64,000 bases of DNA from contig NZ_JAMTCK010000007.1 of NCBI RefSeq assembly GCF_024171785.1, positions 124,001 through 188,000 of the forward strand. The letters are read 5' to 3'. The stretch comes from Goodfellowiella coeruleoviolacea. Its GTDB lineage: Bacteria; Actinomycetota; Actinomycetes; Mycobacteriales; Pseudonocardiaceae. A program made the translations under genes and the position numbers. Below the pieces are notes generated by a model that saw only the letters and a list, made by a program, of their open reading frames with translations, made no database searches and had not been told where the DNA came from. This document shows, in pieces, positions 15,980-23,381 of the stretch; positions within the stretch are counted from its first letter, which is position 1; each line of letters starts with the position of its first letter.

Positions 15980-18900
15980 TCAGCCGGTGCGCGCCGGGCG
16001 CAGCCGCAGGGTGCGGATCTGGAACGGCCGCAGGGTCAGGGTCACGCCGTTGTCGCTGACCGCGTGGGGCGGTGCGGCGGGCAGCGGCCGCTCCAGCAGG
16101 TCGGTCTCGGTGGCGGCGGCGAGCGGGAACCCCGTGCTCAACCGGGCCCTGGCCCGGCCGCCGCCGGCCTCGTAGAGCCGCACCACCACGTCCCCGGACC
16201 GGTCGTCGGCCAGCTTCACCGACTCCACCACCACGGCGTCGTCGCTGATCCGCACCAGCGGCTCGACCGGGGCGCCGCCCGGTGCGGTGCGCTCAGGCAG
16301 GTTGATGAAGTAGCCCTCGCGCACGGCGTCGGCGATGTCCGCGCCCGGCACCAGGGCGTAGCGCAACCGGTGGGTGCCCTGGTCGGTCTCGGGGTCGGGG
16401 TAGCGGGGCGCGCGCAGCAGGGACAGCCGGACCGTGGTGGTGGTGCCGCCGTCCGGCCGCACCGTCCGGGACACGTCGTGGCCGTAGGTGGAGTCGTTGA
16501 CCAGGGCCGCGCCCCAGCCGGGCTCGCCCACGTGCAGGAACCGGTGCGCGCAGACCTCGAACTTGGCCGCCTCCCACGAGGTGTTGGTGTGCGTGGGCCG
16601 GGACACGTGGCCGAACTGGATCTGGGCGGTGGCCGACTCGGCGCGCACGTCGAGCGGGAAGGCCACCTTGAGGAACTTCTCCCGCTCGTACCAGTCGACC
16701 TCGGTGTCCACGTCCAGCCGCTTGGCGCCGGCCCGCAGGGTGAGCACCTGGCGTGCGGTGGACGCGCCGAACGAGCGGACCACCCGCAGCGCCACCAGTT
16801 CCGGGTCGTCCTTGACCACCAGGCTGAGTTCGTCCAGTTCGGTCAGGTCCCGCACGGTGTTGCGGTAGAACGGGTCCACGTCCCAGGCGTCCCAGTTGTT
16901 GGGCAGGTCCGGGTGCAGTTGCAGCAGGTTCGCTGCGGCCCCCGGCGCGACGGCCTCGCGCTCGGCGGCGATGTCGTACACCGAGGTGACCAGGCCGCGC
17001 GCGTCCACCACCACCCGCAGCAGGCCGTTGTCCAGCACGAAACCGCCGTCCTGCTCGCGCACGGCCACCGGGTCACCGGCCGGGCCGGCCACGAAGCCCG
17101 CGCCGCCGGCGGGAACCCCGGACCGGGTGTGCGGGGCCGCGTTGAACACCAGCGTGCCCGCGCCGGGCTCGCCGGCCAGCGCCCGCTGCGCTGAGGCGAT
17201 CAGCGCGCGCAGCTCCTCGGCCAGCTCGGCGTAGGTCTGCCTGGCCTGCCGGTGCACCCAGGCGATGGACGAGCCGGGCAGGATGTCGTGGAACTGGTGC
17301 AGCAGCACGGTCTTCCAGATCCGGTCCAGCTCCTGGTAGGGGTAGGCGAAGCCGGTGCGCAGCGCGGCCGTGGCCGCCCACAGCTCGGCCTCGCGCAGCA
17401 GGTGCTCGCTGCGCCGGTTGCCCTGCTTGGTCTTGGCCTGGCTGGTGTAGGTGCCCCGGTGCAGCTCCAGGTACAGCTCACCCACCCACACCGGCGGGTT
17501 CGGGTAGTCGGCCTGTGCGCGGGCGAAGAACTCGGCGGGTTTCTCGACGCGCACCCGGGGCGAGCCCTCCAGGTCGGCCAGGCGCGCGGCCCTGGCCAGC
17601 ATCTCCCTGGTGGGGCCGCCACCGCCGTCGCCGAACCCGAACGGCACCAGCGAGTGCCTGGCCACGCCCTTGTCCTGGAAGTTGCGCACGGCGTGGGCCA
17701 GCTCCCGGCCGGTGAACTCGGCGTTGTAGGTGTCCACCGGCGGGAAGTGGGTGAACACCCGGGTGCCGTCCAGGCCCTCCCAGGCGAAGGTGTGGTGCGG
17801 GAACTTGTTGAACTGGCTCCAGGAGATCTTCTGGGTGAGGAACCAGGTGGACCCGGACAGCGCGACCAGCTGCGGCAGCGCCGCGGAGTAGCCGAACGAG
17901 TCGGGCAGCCACACCTCCCGGGTCTCCAGGCCGAACTCGTCGAGGAAGAACCGCTTGCCGTGGACGAACTGCCTGGCCAGCGCCTCGGCGCCGGGCATGT
18001 TGGTGTCCGACTCCACCCACATCCCGCCGACCGGCACGAACTGGCCGGCGGCCACCTTCTCCCGCACCCGGGCGTACACCTCGGGCCGGTGCTCCTTGAG
18101 CCAGGCCAGCTGCTGGGCCTGGGACATGGCGAACACGAACTCCGGGTGCTCGTCCATCAGCGCGACCACGTTGGCCGCGGTCCTGGCCACCTTGCGGACG
18201 GTCTCGCGCAGCGGCCACAGCCACGCCGAGTCGATGTGCGCGTGCCCGACCGCGGACAGCTGGTGCGCGCTGGCGTGCGCGGGCGCGGCCAGCGCCGGGG
18301 CCAGCACGGCGCGCGCTGCCGGCGCGCTGCCGCCGATGTCGTCCAGGTCCAGGGTGTCCAGGCAGCGCTCGATCGCCCGCAGGATCTCCCAGCGGCGCGG
18401 CGAGTCCACCGACAGCTCGTGCATGAGCTGGCCGAGCACGTCCAGGTCCTGCACCAGTTCCCACACCGGCTCGTCGAACACGGCAAGGTCCATCCGGGCC
18501 AGCCGGTACAGCGGGGCGTCGCCGGCGGTCAGCGGGTCGCCCAGGGCGGTGGTCGGCGGCAGGATCAGCGGGTTGGCCGCGGCCTCCACGTGCAGCAGCA
18601 CCCGCTCGCCGCCGCGCGCCGGCGCGGCGATCCGCACCCAGGTGTTGCGCGGGTTCAGCCCCTTCACCGCCGTGCCGTCCGGCCGGTAGACCAGGCCCTC
18701 CGCGGAGAACCCGGACAGGTCCTGAGTGAAGCCCAGGTCGAGCACGGCCTCCACGGTGCGCCCGGCCCACTCGGGTGGCACCGTGCCGGTGACGCGGAAC
18801 CAGCTGGTGCCCCAGGCCGGCCCCCACGCGTCACCCACCCGGGCGGGCCGGTAGTCGGCGGCCAGGCCGTCGGCCACCGGGACGGGTTCGCCGGGCGCGT

Positions 18901-19009
18901 GCCACACCGCCACCTCCAGCGGCACCGACTCGGCGTACACGGCGGGGCGGATCCGCTCCCGCAACACCCGGTCCAACCGCTGCTCCACCAGTGTCCTGTC
19001 GTCGTGCAT
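15980..19009 (-). CDS. alpha-mannosidase (GH38)
   Basis: A 1009-residue glycoside hydrolase family 38 protein of the bacterial/yeast Ams1 type. The catalytic domain begins near residue 250 with GHAHIDSAWLWPLRETVRK, whose His and Asp bind the zinc ion; the nucleophile is Asp370 in LPDSFGYSAALPQ. SDTNMPGAEALARQF and DTYNAEFTGRELAHAVRNF follow family positions. The C-terminal half holds the beta domains. No signal peptide, so it works in the cytoplasm on imported or turned-over alpha-mannosides. ATG 19009 gives normal family length; longer in-frame starts read through the promoter region. No mannose transporter is adjacent. Confidence 0.93.
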   Translation of the reverse strand: MHDDRTLVEQRLDRVLRERIRPAVYAESVPLEVAVWHAPGEPVPVADGLAADYRPARVGDAWGPAWGTSWFRVTGTVPPEWAGRTVEAVLDLGFTQDLSGFSAEGLVYRPDGTAVKGLNPRNTWVRIAAPARGGERVLLHVEAAANPLILPPTTALGDPLTAGDAPLYRLARMDLAVFDEPVWELVQDLDVLGQLMHELSVDSPRRWEILRAIERCLDTLDLDDIGGSAPAARAVLAPALAAPAHASAHQLSAVGHAHIDSAWLWPLRETVRKVARTAANVVALMDEHPEFVFAMSQAQQLAWLKEHRPEVYARVREKVAAGQFVPVGGMWVESDTNMPGAEALARQFVHGKRFFLDEFGLETREVWLPDSFGYSAALPQLVALSGSTWFLTQKISWSQFNKFPHHTFAWEGLDGTRVFTHFPPVDTYNAEFTGRELAHAVRNFQDKGVARHSLVPFGFGDGGGGPTREMLARAARLADLEGSPRVRVEKPAEFFARAQADYPNPPVWVGELYLELHRGTYTSQAKTKQGNRRSEHLLREAELWAATAALRTGFAYPYQELDRIWKTVLLHQFHDILPGSSIAWVHRQARQTYAELAEELRALIASAQRALAGEPGAGTLVFNAAPHTRSGVPAGGAGFVAGPAGDPVAVREQDGGFVLDNGLLRVVVDARGLVTSVYDIAAEREAVAPGAAANLLQLHPDLPNNWDAWDVDPFYRNTVRDLTELDELSLVVKDDPELVALRVVRSFGASTARQVLTLRAGAKRLDVDTEVDWYEREKFLKVAFPLDVRAESATAQIQFGHVSRPTHTNTSWEAAKFEVCAHRFLHVGEPGWGAALVNDSTYGHDVSRTVRPDGGTTTTVRLSLLRAPRYPDPETDQGTHRLRYALVPGADIADAVREGYFINLPERTAPGGAPVEPLVRISDDAVVVESVKLADDRSGDVVVRLYEAGGGRARARLSTGFPLAAATETDLLERPLPAAPPHAVSDNGVTLTLRPFQIRTLRLRPARTG

Positions 19010-19138
19010 GGGGTGGCCCTCCCTGGTCGGCACGCGCCCGCGCGGGCACGCGGGCGAACTGCGGCGGTGGGGTTGGGGATGTCGGGGCGAACACGGGACA
19101 AAGCCTCGTCCACTGTGGAGGGACGCGGCGATCGGAGG

Positions 19139-19169
19139 TGTATACCTGCTCGTCAAGGCATCATGCCAA
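19139..19169 (-). promoter_or_regulatory. candidate mannosidase promoter
   Basis: On the minus strand TTGGCA (19169-19164) and TATACA (19144-19139) are 19 bp apart, 130 bp upstream of the mannosidase ATG. An imperfect dyad, AGGT-GTAT-ACCT, surrounds the -10 and could be an operator. Confidence 0.35.
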
Positions 19170-19240
19170 CCGGGGCGGCGTTTGGAAACATCCGCCGGTG
19201 GCCGGTTGTGCCCGCCGGAACTGGATCTTTCACCACCTAG

Positions 19241-19254
19241 GGTGAGCGCTTCCC
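19241..19254. promoter_or_regulatory. LacI-type operator-like site
   Basis: GGTGAGCGCTTCCC matches 12 of 14 bases of the GGTAAGCGCTTTCC operator found twice in the pectin locus (27217 and 31448). It lies in the divergent region between the mannosidase and DUF4184 genes. No promoter of the pectin-locus type accompanies it, so function is uncertain. Confidence 0.35.
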
Positions 19255-19291
19255 GCCGGGACCACCCCAGGAGAAACGCGAGGCCAGCAGC

Positions 19292-20137
19292 GTGCCGTTC
19301 ACCTTCGCCCATCCGGCGGCCGTGCTGCCGCTGCGCCGGGTGCTGTGGTTTCCCGGCCTGGTCGCCGGCTCGGTCGCGCCGGACATCGCCTACTACCTGC
19401 CGCTGCCCGGCGGCCCGGACACCACCCATTCGGTGGTGGGCCTGGTCGGGGCGGACCTGCTGCTCGGTGCGCTGCTGGTGGTGCTCGGCCGGCTGGTGCT
19501 CGCCCCACTGCTGGCCCTGGCACCCGCGGGGTGGGGCGCGCGAACAGCACCGCCCGGTCGGTTCACGCGGATCGGCTGGCGCAGCCAGGCGGGAGCCTCA
19601 GCGACACCGCGACTCGGCTGGCTGGTCGGGGCCGGGTCGGTGGTGGTGGGCGCGGCCACGCACGCGGTCTGGGACGCGTTCACCCAGACACACGGGGCGG
19701 CCGTGCGGCACTGGCCGCTGCTGCGCGTGTCGGTGGTGGGGCCGCACCGGCTGTACAACGTGATCGGGTACGTGTCCTCGCTGGGCGGCCTGCTGGTGCT
19801 CGCCGCGGTGGCCGTGGCCTGGTACCGGCGGGCCCCGCGCGAGCACGGCGAGTCGTGGCGCCGGCTGTCGGGGGCGGTGCGCGGCTGGGCGCTCGGGGCG
19901 GTCGCGGTGGGCGCGGCCGCAGGCGCCGGTCTGGGTCTCACCGATCCGGTGAGCCAGGTCAGCGCCTACGACTGGGTGCGCCAGCTGCTGCTCGGCGGAG
20001 TGCGGGGCGCCGGGCTGGCCGTGGCGCTGCACGTGCTCGCCTGGTACGCCACGAAGATCGGATTGACGCCCACCGCCACACCTGGAACATCCGGAGCTGA
20101 CGAGATCGCCAACCTCTCGGCCCGCTCCGACGCGTAG
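19292..20137 (+). CDS. DUF4184 family membrane protein with a replaced C-terminus
   Basis: A 281-residue membrane protein starting PFTFAHPAAVLPL, the DUF4184 signature, followed by GSVAPDIAYYLPLPGG, THSVVGL and a GAATHAVWDAFTQTHG segment with conserved His/Asp typical of these putative metal-dependent membrane hydrolases. Several hydrophobic segments span the rest. From residue 189 the DNA is duplicated at 22625-22822; after residue 251 the two copies part, and this copy ends in a polar, non-membrane tail (KIGLTPTATPGTSGADEIAN) encoded by the inserted DNA. The ancestral tail is probably the one left at 22823. It may still be functional since the membrane core is intact. Confidence 0.8.
   Translation: MPFTFAHPAAVLPLRRVLWFPGLVAGSVAPDIAYYLPLPGGPDTTHSVVGLVGADLLLGALLVVLGRLVLAPLLALAPAGWGARTAPPGRFTRIGWRSQAGASATPRLGWLVGAGSVVVGAATHAVWDAFTQTHGAAVRHWPLLRVSVVGPHRLYNVIGYVSSLGGLLVLAAVAVAWYRRAPREHGESWRRLSGAVRGWALGAVAVGAAAGAGLGLTDPVSQVSAYDWVRQLLLGGVRGAGLAVALHVLAWYATKIGLTPTATPGTSGADEIANLSARSDA
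19856..20053 (+). repeat. 198-bp direct repeat, left copy
   Basis: Matches 22625-22822 with one mismatch (A at 20046, G at 22815); the first 190 bp are identical. It encodes the C-terminal membrane part of the DUF4184 protein. The two copies bracket a 2571-bp AT-richer insert. Confidence 0.95.
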
Positions 20138-20265
20138 AAGTCATCCACCACTTGAATGACAGATTCCTTTACACCCGGAAAACGATCACCGGTCTCGTGC
20201 GACACACATTCCAATCGTGGATCTCACCGCCTGTCATGGTCACGTCTCAAAACCAGCGCGGGTCG

Positions 20266-20298
20266 CTAGCCGACTCCATCACTGGAGGAGCCGGCTAG
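20266..20298 (-). terminator. hairpin after the orphan gene at 20300
   Basis: CTAGCCG and CGGCTAG pair (7 bp), with an inner CTCC/GGAG stem, directly downstream of the leftward gene's stop at 20300. Likely its terminator. Confidence 0.5.
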
Positions 20299-20299
20299 A

Positions 20300-20953
20300 T
20301 CAGGCCACCTCTCGTAGCACAGGCGTCAATACCGCTTCCAGTTCCTGCGGGTTACACCGGGTTTCCTCGCTAAGGAGCACGTGATCACGACGGGCGCGGT
20401 GTGCCCAGTGCCCCGCAACCGGAAGAGTGGTGATGTGGAGTGCGAAGGGAGCCGCACCACGCCCCAGGGAACGCTCAAACTCGTCGACGAAGCGGGAAAG
20501 CGCTACTCGTTGTTCATGGCTCTGTCTTTGGAAGTTCTTTATGTGGTCGGCTCTGCGCTGTTCAACCCAGAGCGACGCAGTTTCGATTAGTTCTTCGACC
20601 ATAGGTCGCAGCGTCGGAGTTGGTGCGGCGTTCAACAGCAGCGTGCGTGGCTCATCTGACGCTACCGGAGGCTCAACGGTCAGTAGTTGGTGAAACCAGA
20701 CGTTCCAGGCCTGGGTCGTGGCCTCACGCTGTTCCGCTTGGTTGCTGGTGGGAACGTTCGGTACCAGCGGTGGTATGGCGAATGCAGAACCGTCTACGAG
20801 GCCGAGGGTGTCGCGGACGTACAGGGCGATCCGAAGATTATCTCCCAGTCCTTCCCTTATCGTCCATCTGCCGCTATGATGCATAATTTCACTCCTTCGG
20901 AGGGGTGCATCTTGTGCAGAGTGCTCCACTGTGTTCGTTACGGTATCAGTCAT
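20300..20953 (-). CDS. orphan protein of unknown function in the inserted segment
   Basis: A 217-residue soluble protein I cannot place. Visible parts: RWTIREGLGDNLRIALYVRD near residues 29-48, a Pro-rich loop (FAIPPLVPNVPTSN), a helix with Trp residues (TTQAWNVWFHQLLTVEPP), and a charged helical stretch (ADHIKNFQRQSHEQRVALSR). No signal peptide or membrane helix. Base composition is lower in GC than the neighbours, consistent with acquisition. The ATG has no ribosome-binding site and lies in the arm of a 14-bp hairpin; a 14-codon leader ORF overlaps it (ATGA), so translation is probably coupled to the leader. Confidence 0.6.
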   Translation of the reverse strand: MTDTVTNTVEHSAQDAPLRRSEIMHHSGRWTIREGLGDNLRIALYVRDTLGLVDGSAFAIPPLVPNVPTSNQAEQREATTQAWNVWFHQLLTVEPPVASDEPRTLLLNAAPTPTLRPMVEELIETASLWVEQRRADHIKNFQRQSHEQRVALSRFVDEFERSLGRGAAPFALHITTLPVAGHWAHRARRDHVLLSEETRCNPQELEAVLTPVLREVA

Positions 20954-20994
20954 GCTCGTGGGGGCGCCAGGCGAGTCGGCACCCCCACGAGCAT
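20950..20994 (-). CDS. 14-codon leader ORF overlapping the orphan gene
   Basis: Reads MLVGVPTRLAPPRA and stops at TGA overlapping the ATG of the 217-residue gene (ATGA). Unlike the main gene it has a good ribosome-binding site (TGAGG, 6 bp before ATG). It spans the whole 14-bp hairpin. This suggests a translated leader that opens the structure and delivers ribosomes to the main start codon; a free peptide product is less likely. Confidence 0.45.
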   Translation of the reverse strand: MLVGVPTRLAPPRA

Positions 20995-20995
20995 G
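20951..20995 (-). promoter_or_regulatory. 14-bp stem-loop sequestering the orphan gene's start codon
   Basis: CATGCTCGTGGGGG (20951-20964) and CCCCCACGAGCATG (20982-20995) are perfect inverted repeats with a 17-nt loop. In the leftward mRNA the 5' arm holds the leader ATG and the 3' arm ends at the main ATG. The stem is very stable and would block initiation unless melted. Confidence 0.6.
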
Positions 20996-21063
20996 AGTTT
21001 CCTCAGGTGATTAATTCATCACGACGCTCGGATTTTCCGAGGAATAAATCTTCCTGCTTGCTT

Positions 21064-21080
21064 CCATCCTAGAAGGATGG
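21064..21080 (-). terminator. short hairpin after the secreted-protein gene
   Basis: CCATCCT-AGA-AGGATGG, a perfect 7-bp stem with a 3-nt loop, starting 4 bp beyond the stop of the leftward gene at 21084. Confidence 0.5.
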
Positions 21081-21083
21081 TAG

Positions 21084-21707
21084 TTAGTAGAGATTGGTAT
21101 CCTGCCAGGGGCCGCCCGAGTAACAGACCTGACCATTGGCCAGAAGTGCCCATCCGCCCGATACTTTCGCCAACGAATACCCGGTTGGGCCGTGGCTGGT
21201 TTCCCAGTATGTTTCCCAGTTCCAGTTGTTCACCGGATAGCCCCATGTGCCCACTCCGGTGCCGATGCTGTCGGTGACTGAGACTTCCCAGTAGAACTCG
21301 ATGGCGGGTGCAGGCCAGACGTCGAAACCGGTGTAGACGTCAGCCTTGCGGTTCCCCTTCGCTGTGTAGTACAGAAAGGAGACCCCGCAGCTACCCCCGA
21401 CTACCGGTTCGCCGCCAGCTGCGATGACCTGCGGGTCATCCTGGTAGGGCTTGATGCCGTCCTGCTTGATCGGCTGATCGCTGACCTTGACCGAAGTCTG
21501 CTTGCCATCCACCAGGACGATCTTGTAGCCGTGCGCGTTGGCGACCTCGATGTTATAACTCTTGGTCACCAAGGCGGCCTGGACTTTCTTCGACTGATCA
21601 GCAGGATCCACGGCATCCGCAGTGGCAGTAGCGCCGCTGGATAGCACCAGGCTTGCGATGATAGTTGGGCCTACCAGCGTTCTATTCTTCCATTTGTCAA
21701 TGAACAC
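21084..21707 (-). CDS. predicted secreted protein of unknown function
   Basis: A 207-residue protein with a signal peptide: basic n-region (FIDKWKNR), hydrophobic core (TLVGPTIIASLVLSSG) and an ATADA cleavage region near residue 32. The mature part is rich in Trp, Tyr and Gly (GYPVNNWNWETYWETSHGPT) with Cys in GGSCGVSF and GQVCYSGG that could form a disulfide, suggesting a small beta-rich exported protein. No family recognised. GTG 21707 has GAGGG upstream and gives a good signal peptide. AT-richer than the core genes. Could be a secreted effector, inhibitor or matrix protein; no direct evidence. Confidence 0.6.
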   Translation of the reverse strand: MFIDKWKNRTLVGPTIIASLVLSSGATATADAVDPADQSKKVQAALVTKSYNIEVANAHGYKIVLVDGKQTSVKVSDQPIKQDGIKPYQDDPQVIAAGGEPVVGGSCGVSFLYYTAKGNRKADVYTGFDVWPAPAIEFYWEVSVTDSIGTGVGTWGYPVNNWNWETYWETSHGPTGYSLAKVSGGWALLANGQVCYSGGPWQDTNLY

Positions 21708-21961
21708 TGAATGCCCTCTTCTTGTCGGCTTGAATCGCTGTGTCCAAAAATAAGAGACCAATTAGATGCGGGGTGAAGTATGTGCCACGACTGACTTTGG
21801 CTGTATTCCTCGAATCTCTTAGTTGGCCCCTCGGGTGAGACACTAGGGGAAGATGCCGGCAATTCTGGAGCCCTGTTTCCCACTATCACTTCAATGGGTT
21901 AGTGGGTCGTAGCTAAGCGTAAGTCCATTTGAAGGGGAGTTTAAATACTAGACCGATTGGG

Positions 21962-21977
21962 TGTGATTTGTGTCACG
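21962..21977. promoter_or_regulatory. CRP-like dyad
   Basis: TGTGA-TTTGTG-TCACG matches the TGTGA-n6-TCACA consensus of CRP/GlxR regulators except the last base. It lies between the secreted-protein gene and the HTH gene, about 100 bp upstream of the latter. Confidence 0.35.
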
Positions 21978-22025
21978 GCCATCTGGAGGGCTTTAATCCA
22001 CCTGGAGCACCGATCTTAGTTGGCT

Positions 22026-22065
22026 GAACAATATTTGTTCAATTGCTTCCATCGGTTGCTAGGCT
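22026..22065 (+). promoter_or_regulatory. palindrome and leaderless promoter of the small HTH gene
   Basis: GAACAA-TAT-TTGTTC (22026-22040) is an AT-rich dyad over the -35 position. TAGGCT (22060-22065) is a good -10 and ends 8 bp before the GTG at 22074, so the message would be leaderless. The dyad is a plausible operator, perhaps for the gene's own product. Confidence 0.45.
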
Positions 22066-22073
22066 GAGTCACC

Positions 22074-22355
22074 GTGGGGGGAGATGAACTAGTCGATCGA
22101 CATGCTCGAAGAGCTGAAGTGGAGTTAGCCGGTGCTGTACGGGATCGCTTCCCCGAACCTGTGCTGGCCCAACTGTGGGCCGCCGAGCAACTGCGTCGCG
22201 CTGCCGAGAGGCACGTCGGTGAGCTGCTGGAGCAAGCCCACCGGAACCATCGAGTGGGCAATTACACCTGGGAAGAACTTGGCACCGTACTGGGCATGTC
22301 ACCACAGGGTGCGCGCCAGCGGATGCTGCGCCACCGCGCTACCCGGGATACCTGA
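22074..22355 (+). CDS. small helix-turn-helix protein
   Basis: A 93-residue protein. The first 60 residues are helical and charged (RRAEVELAGAVRDRFPEPVL, then AEQLRRAAERHVGELLEQAH). The end, NYTWEELGTVLGMSPQGARQ, reads as a helix-turn-helix similar to sigma-region-4-like modules in small actinomycete regulators. No ribosome-binding site; the GTG is placed for a leaderless transcript. It is the only regulator candidate inside the insert and could control the two leftward orphan genes. Confidence 0.6.
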   Translation: MGGDELVDRHARRAEVELAGAVRDRFPEPVLAQLWAAEQLRRAAERHVGELLEQAHRNHRVGNYTWEELGTVLGMSPQGARQRMLRHRATRDT

Positions 22356-22396
22356 GCGTCGATCGCATGGCAGAGCTACAAGTCTGACGCTGTTGA

Positions 22397-22464
22397 ACTG
22401 TGCTGGCGTCGGTCAAGGTGCGGTTAGGGACCGAGCTACCACGAGCTCCCGGCGCCAGCACAGT
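22397..22464. other. structured region with 12-bp inverted repeat
   Basis: ACTGTGCTGGCG (22397-22408) pairs perfectly with CGCCAGCACAGT (22453-22464); the 44-nt loop has a smaller GGTC/GACC stem. It follows the HTH gene by 40 bp and could be its terminator or a small structured RNA. Confidence 0.4.
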
Positions 22465-22532
22465 GAAGTAAGCGGATGTCATCCGCGAGCCGGGTGGTCT
22501 TTCCGCAGGCGGTCTGGTCGGGATCTGGTGGA

Positions 22533-22566
22533 TTGGGGGGCGCAGGTGTAGGCCTGCGCCCCCCAA
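22533..22566. terminator. strong 14-bp hairpin near the right edge of the insert
   Basis: TTGGGGGGCGCAGG (22533-22546) and CCTGCGCCCCCCAA (22553-22566) form a perfect stem with a 6-nt loop. It insulates the insert from the repeated DUF4184 segment downstream. Confidence 0.6.
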
Positions 22567-22624
22567 CGTCATGGCCGAATCACCCTTCACCTCGGCTGGC
22601 TGTTGCTGGCTTTACAGCTGGCGT

Positions 22625-22822
22625 TGGCGCCGGCTGTCGGGGGCGGTGCGCGGCTGGGCGCTCGGGGCGGTCGCGGTGGGCGCGGCCGCAGGCGCCGGTC
22701 TGGGTCTCACCGATCCGGTGAGCCAGGTCAGCGCCTACGACTGGGTGCGCCAGCTGCTGCTCGGCGGAGTGCGGGGCGCCGGGCTGGCCGTGGCGCTGCA
22801 CGTGCTCGCCTGGTGCGCCACG
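22625..22822 (+). repeat. 198-bp direct repeat, right copy
   Basis: Copy of 19856-20053, offset 2769 bp, one mismatch. Upstream bases differ completely from those before the left copy, so the repeat boundary is sharp. Confidence 0.95.
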
Positions 22823-22897
22823 GCCGGGTGGTGGCTCAGGCGTGCGCGGCGTGCGCCTTCCGCATCGAGCCGGCCACCTTCCGGGTCGGGATGCTGA
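22625..22897 (+). pseudogene. orphaned 3' end of the DUF4184 gene
   Basis: Continues in the DUF4184 frame as LHVLAWCATAGWWLRRARRA and stops at 22895-22897. The basic tail right after the last membrane segment is what a DUF4184 C-terminus should look like, so this is probably the original gene end, cut off from its 5' part by the insert. It overlaps the convergent COE gene by about 60 bp. No start codon or ribosome-binding site. Confidence 0.65.
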
Positions 22898-23303
22898 TCC
22901 GGTTCCACGCGTTGATCACGGCGATCGCCAGGACCAGGGCGGCCAGCTCGTTCTCGGTGAAGTGCTTGGCCGCCTCGTCCCACACCTCGTCGGACACGCC
23001 CTCCGGGCTGAGCCGGGTGGCCGCCTCGGTCAGCGCCAGCGCGGCGCGCTCGGCGTCGGTGAAGAACGGGGCGTCCCGCCACGCGGCCACGGTGAACAGC
23101 CGCTCGTCGGTCTCGCCGGCGGCCTTGGCGTCGTGCGAGTGCATGTCCACGCAGAACGAGCAGCCGTTCATCTGGCTGGCCCGCAGCTTGACCAGGTGGT
23201 AGAGGCTCTTCGGCAGCGGGCTGCTGGCCATGTACTTCTCCAGGCCGAGCATGGCCCGGTACCCGGCGGGCTCCACCCTGGCGATGTCGAGTCGCTCCTG
23301 CAC
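22836..23303 (-). CDS. carboxymuconolactone decarboxylase/AhpD-like protein, ECF41 partner (COE)
   Basis: A 155-residue AhpD-fold protein. The redox motif is NGCSFCVDMHSHDAK (around 47-61), with the CxxC and His of alkylhydroperoxidase-like members. The helix TENELAALVLAIAVINAWNR is family-typical. AhpD-like proteins are one of the COE classes (carboxymuconolactone decarboxylase, oxidoreductase, epimerase) encoded next to and controlled by ECF41 sigma factors, and the sigma gene is directly upstream here. Substrate unknown, perhaps a peroxide or an organic disulfide. GTG start with AAGGAG. Confidence 0.88.
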   Translation of the reverse strand: MQERLDIARVEPAGYRAMLGLEKYMASSPLPKSLYHLVKLRASQMNGCSFCVDMHSHDAKAAGETDERLFTVAAWRDAPFFTDAERAALALTEAATRLSPEGVSDEVWDEAAKHFTENELAALVLAIAVINAWNRISIPTRKVAGSMRKAHAAHA

Positions 23304-23327
23304 GGTCGTCTCCTTCTCACTGTTCGC

Positions 23328-23381
23328 GAGTCGTCACTGCTCGCGGGTTGTCGCTGTTCGCTGGGTTGTCACTGGTCGCCG
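23328..23381. repeat. three 18-bp degenerate tandem repeats
   Basis: Three units built on GGTTGTCRCTGKTCGCKG lie in the gap between the COE gene and the sigma gene, running over the sigma stop codon. They look like replication slippage; a regulatory role is not evident. Confidence 0.5.

Noticed and set aside
17252-19240. A 662-codon plus-strand frame antisense to the mannosidase
   Set aside because: No recognisable domain and the GH38 motifs are unambiguous on the minus strand.
19010-19429. A 140-codon N-terminal extension of the mannosidase
   Set aside because: It would read through the promoter region; the ATG at 19009 gives the normal family start.
20951-20995. Transposon terminal inverted repeats
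   Set aside because: The arms are only 17 nt apart and no transposase or target duplication is present; a stem-loop explains them better.
22074-22355. Anti-toxin or sigma factor assignment for the small HTH gene
   Set aside because: The motif is too short for either call and no toxin or anti-sigma partner is visible.
19856-22822. Integrative element with att sites
   Set aside because: The 198-bp repeats are far longer than usual att cores and no integrase, excisionase or tRNA is present, so site-specific integration is not supported.
23328-23381. CRISPR-like array
   Set aside because: Only three degenerate 18-bp units without spacers; no cas genes.
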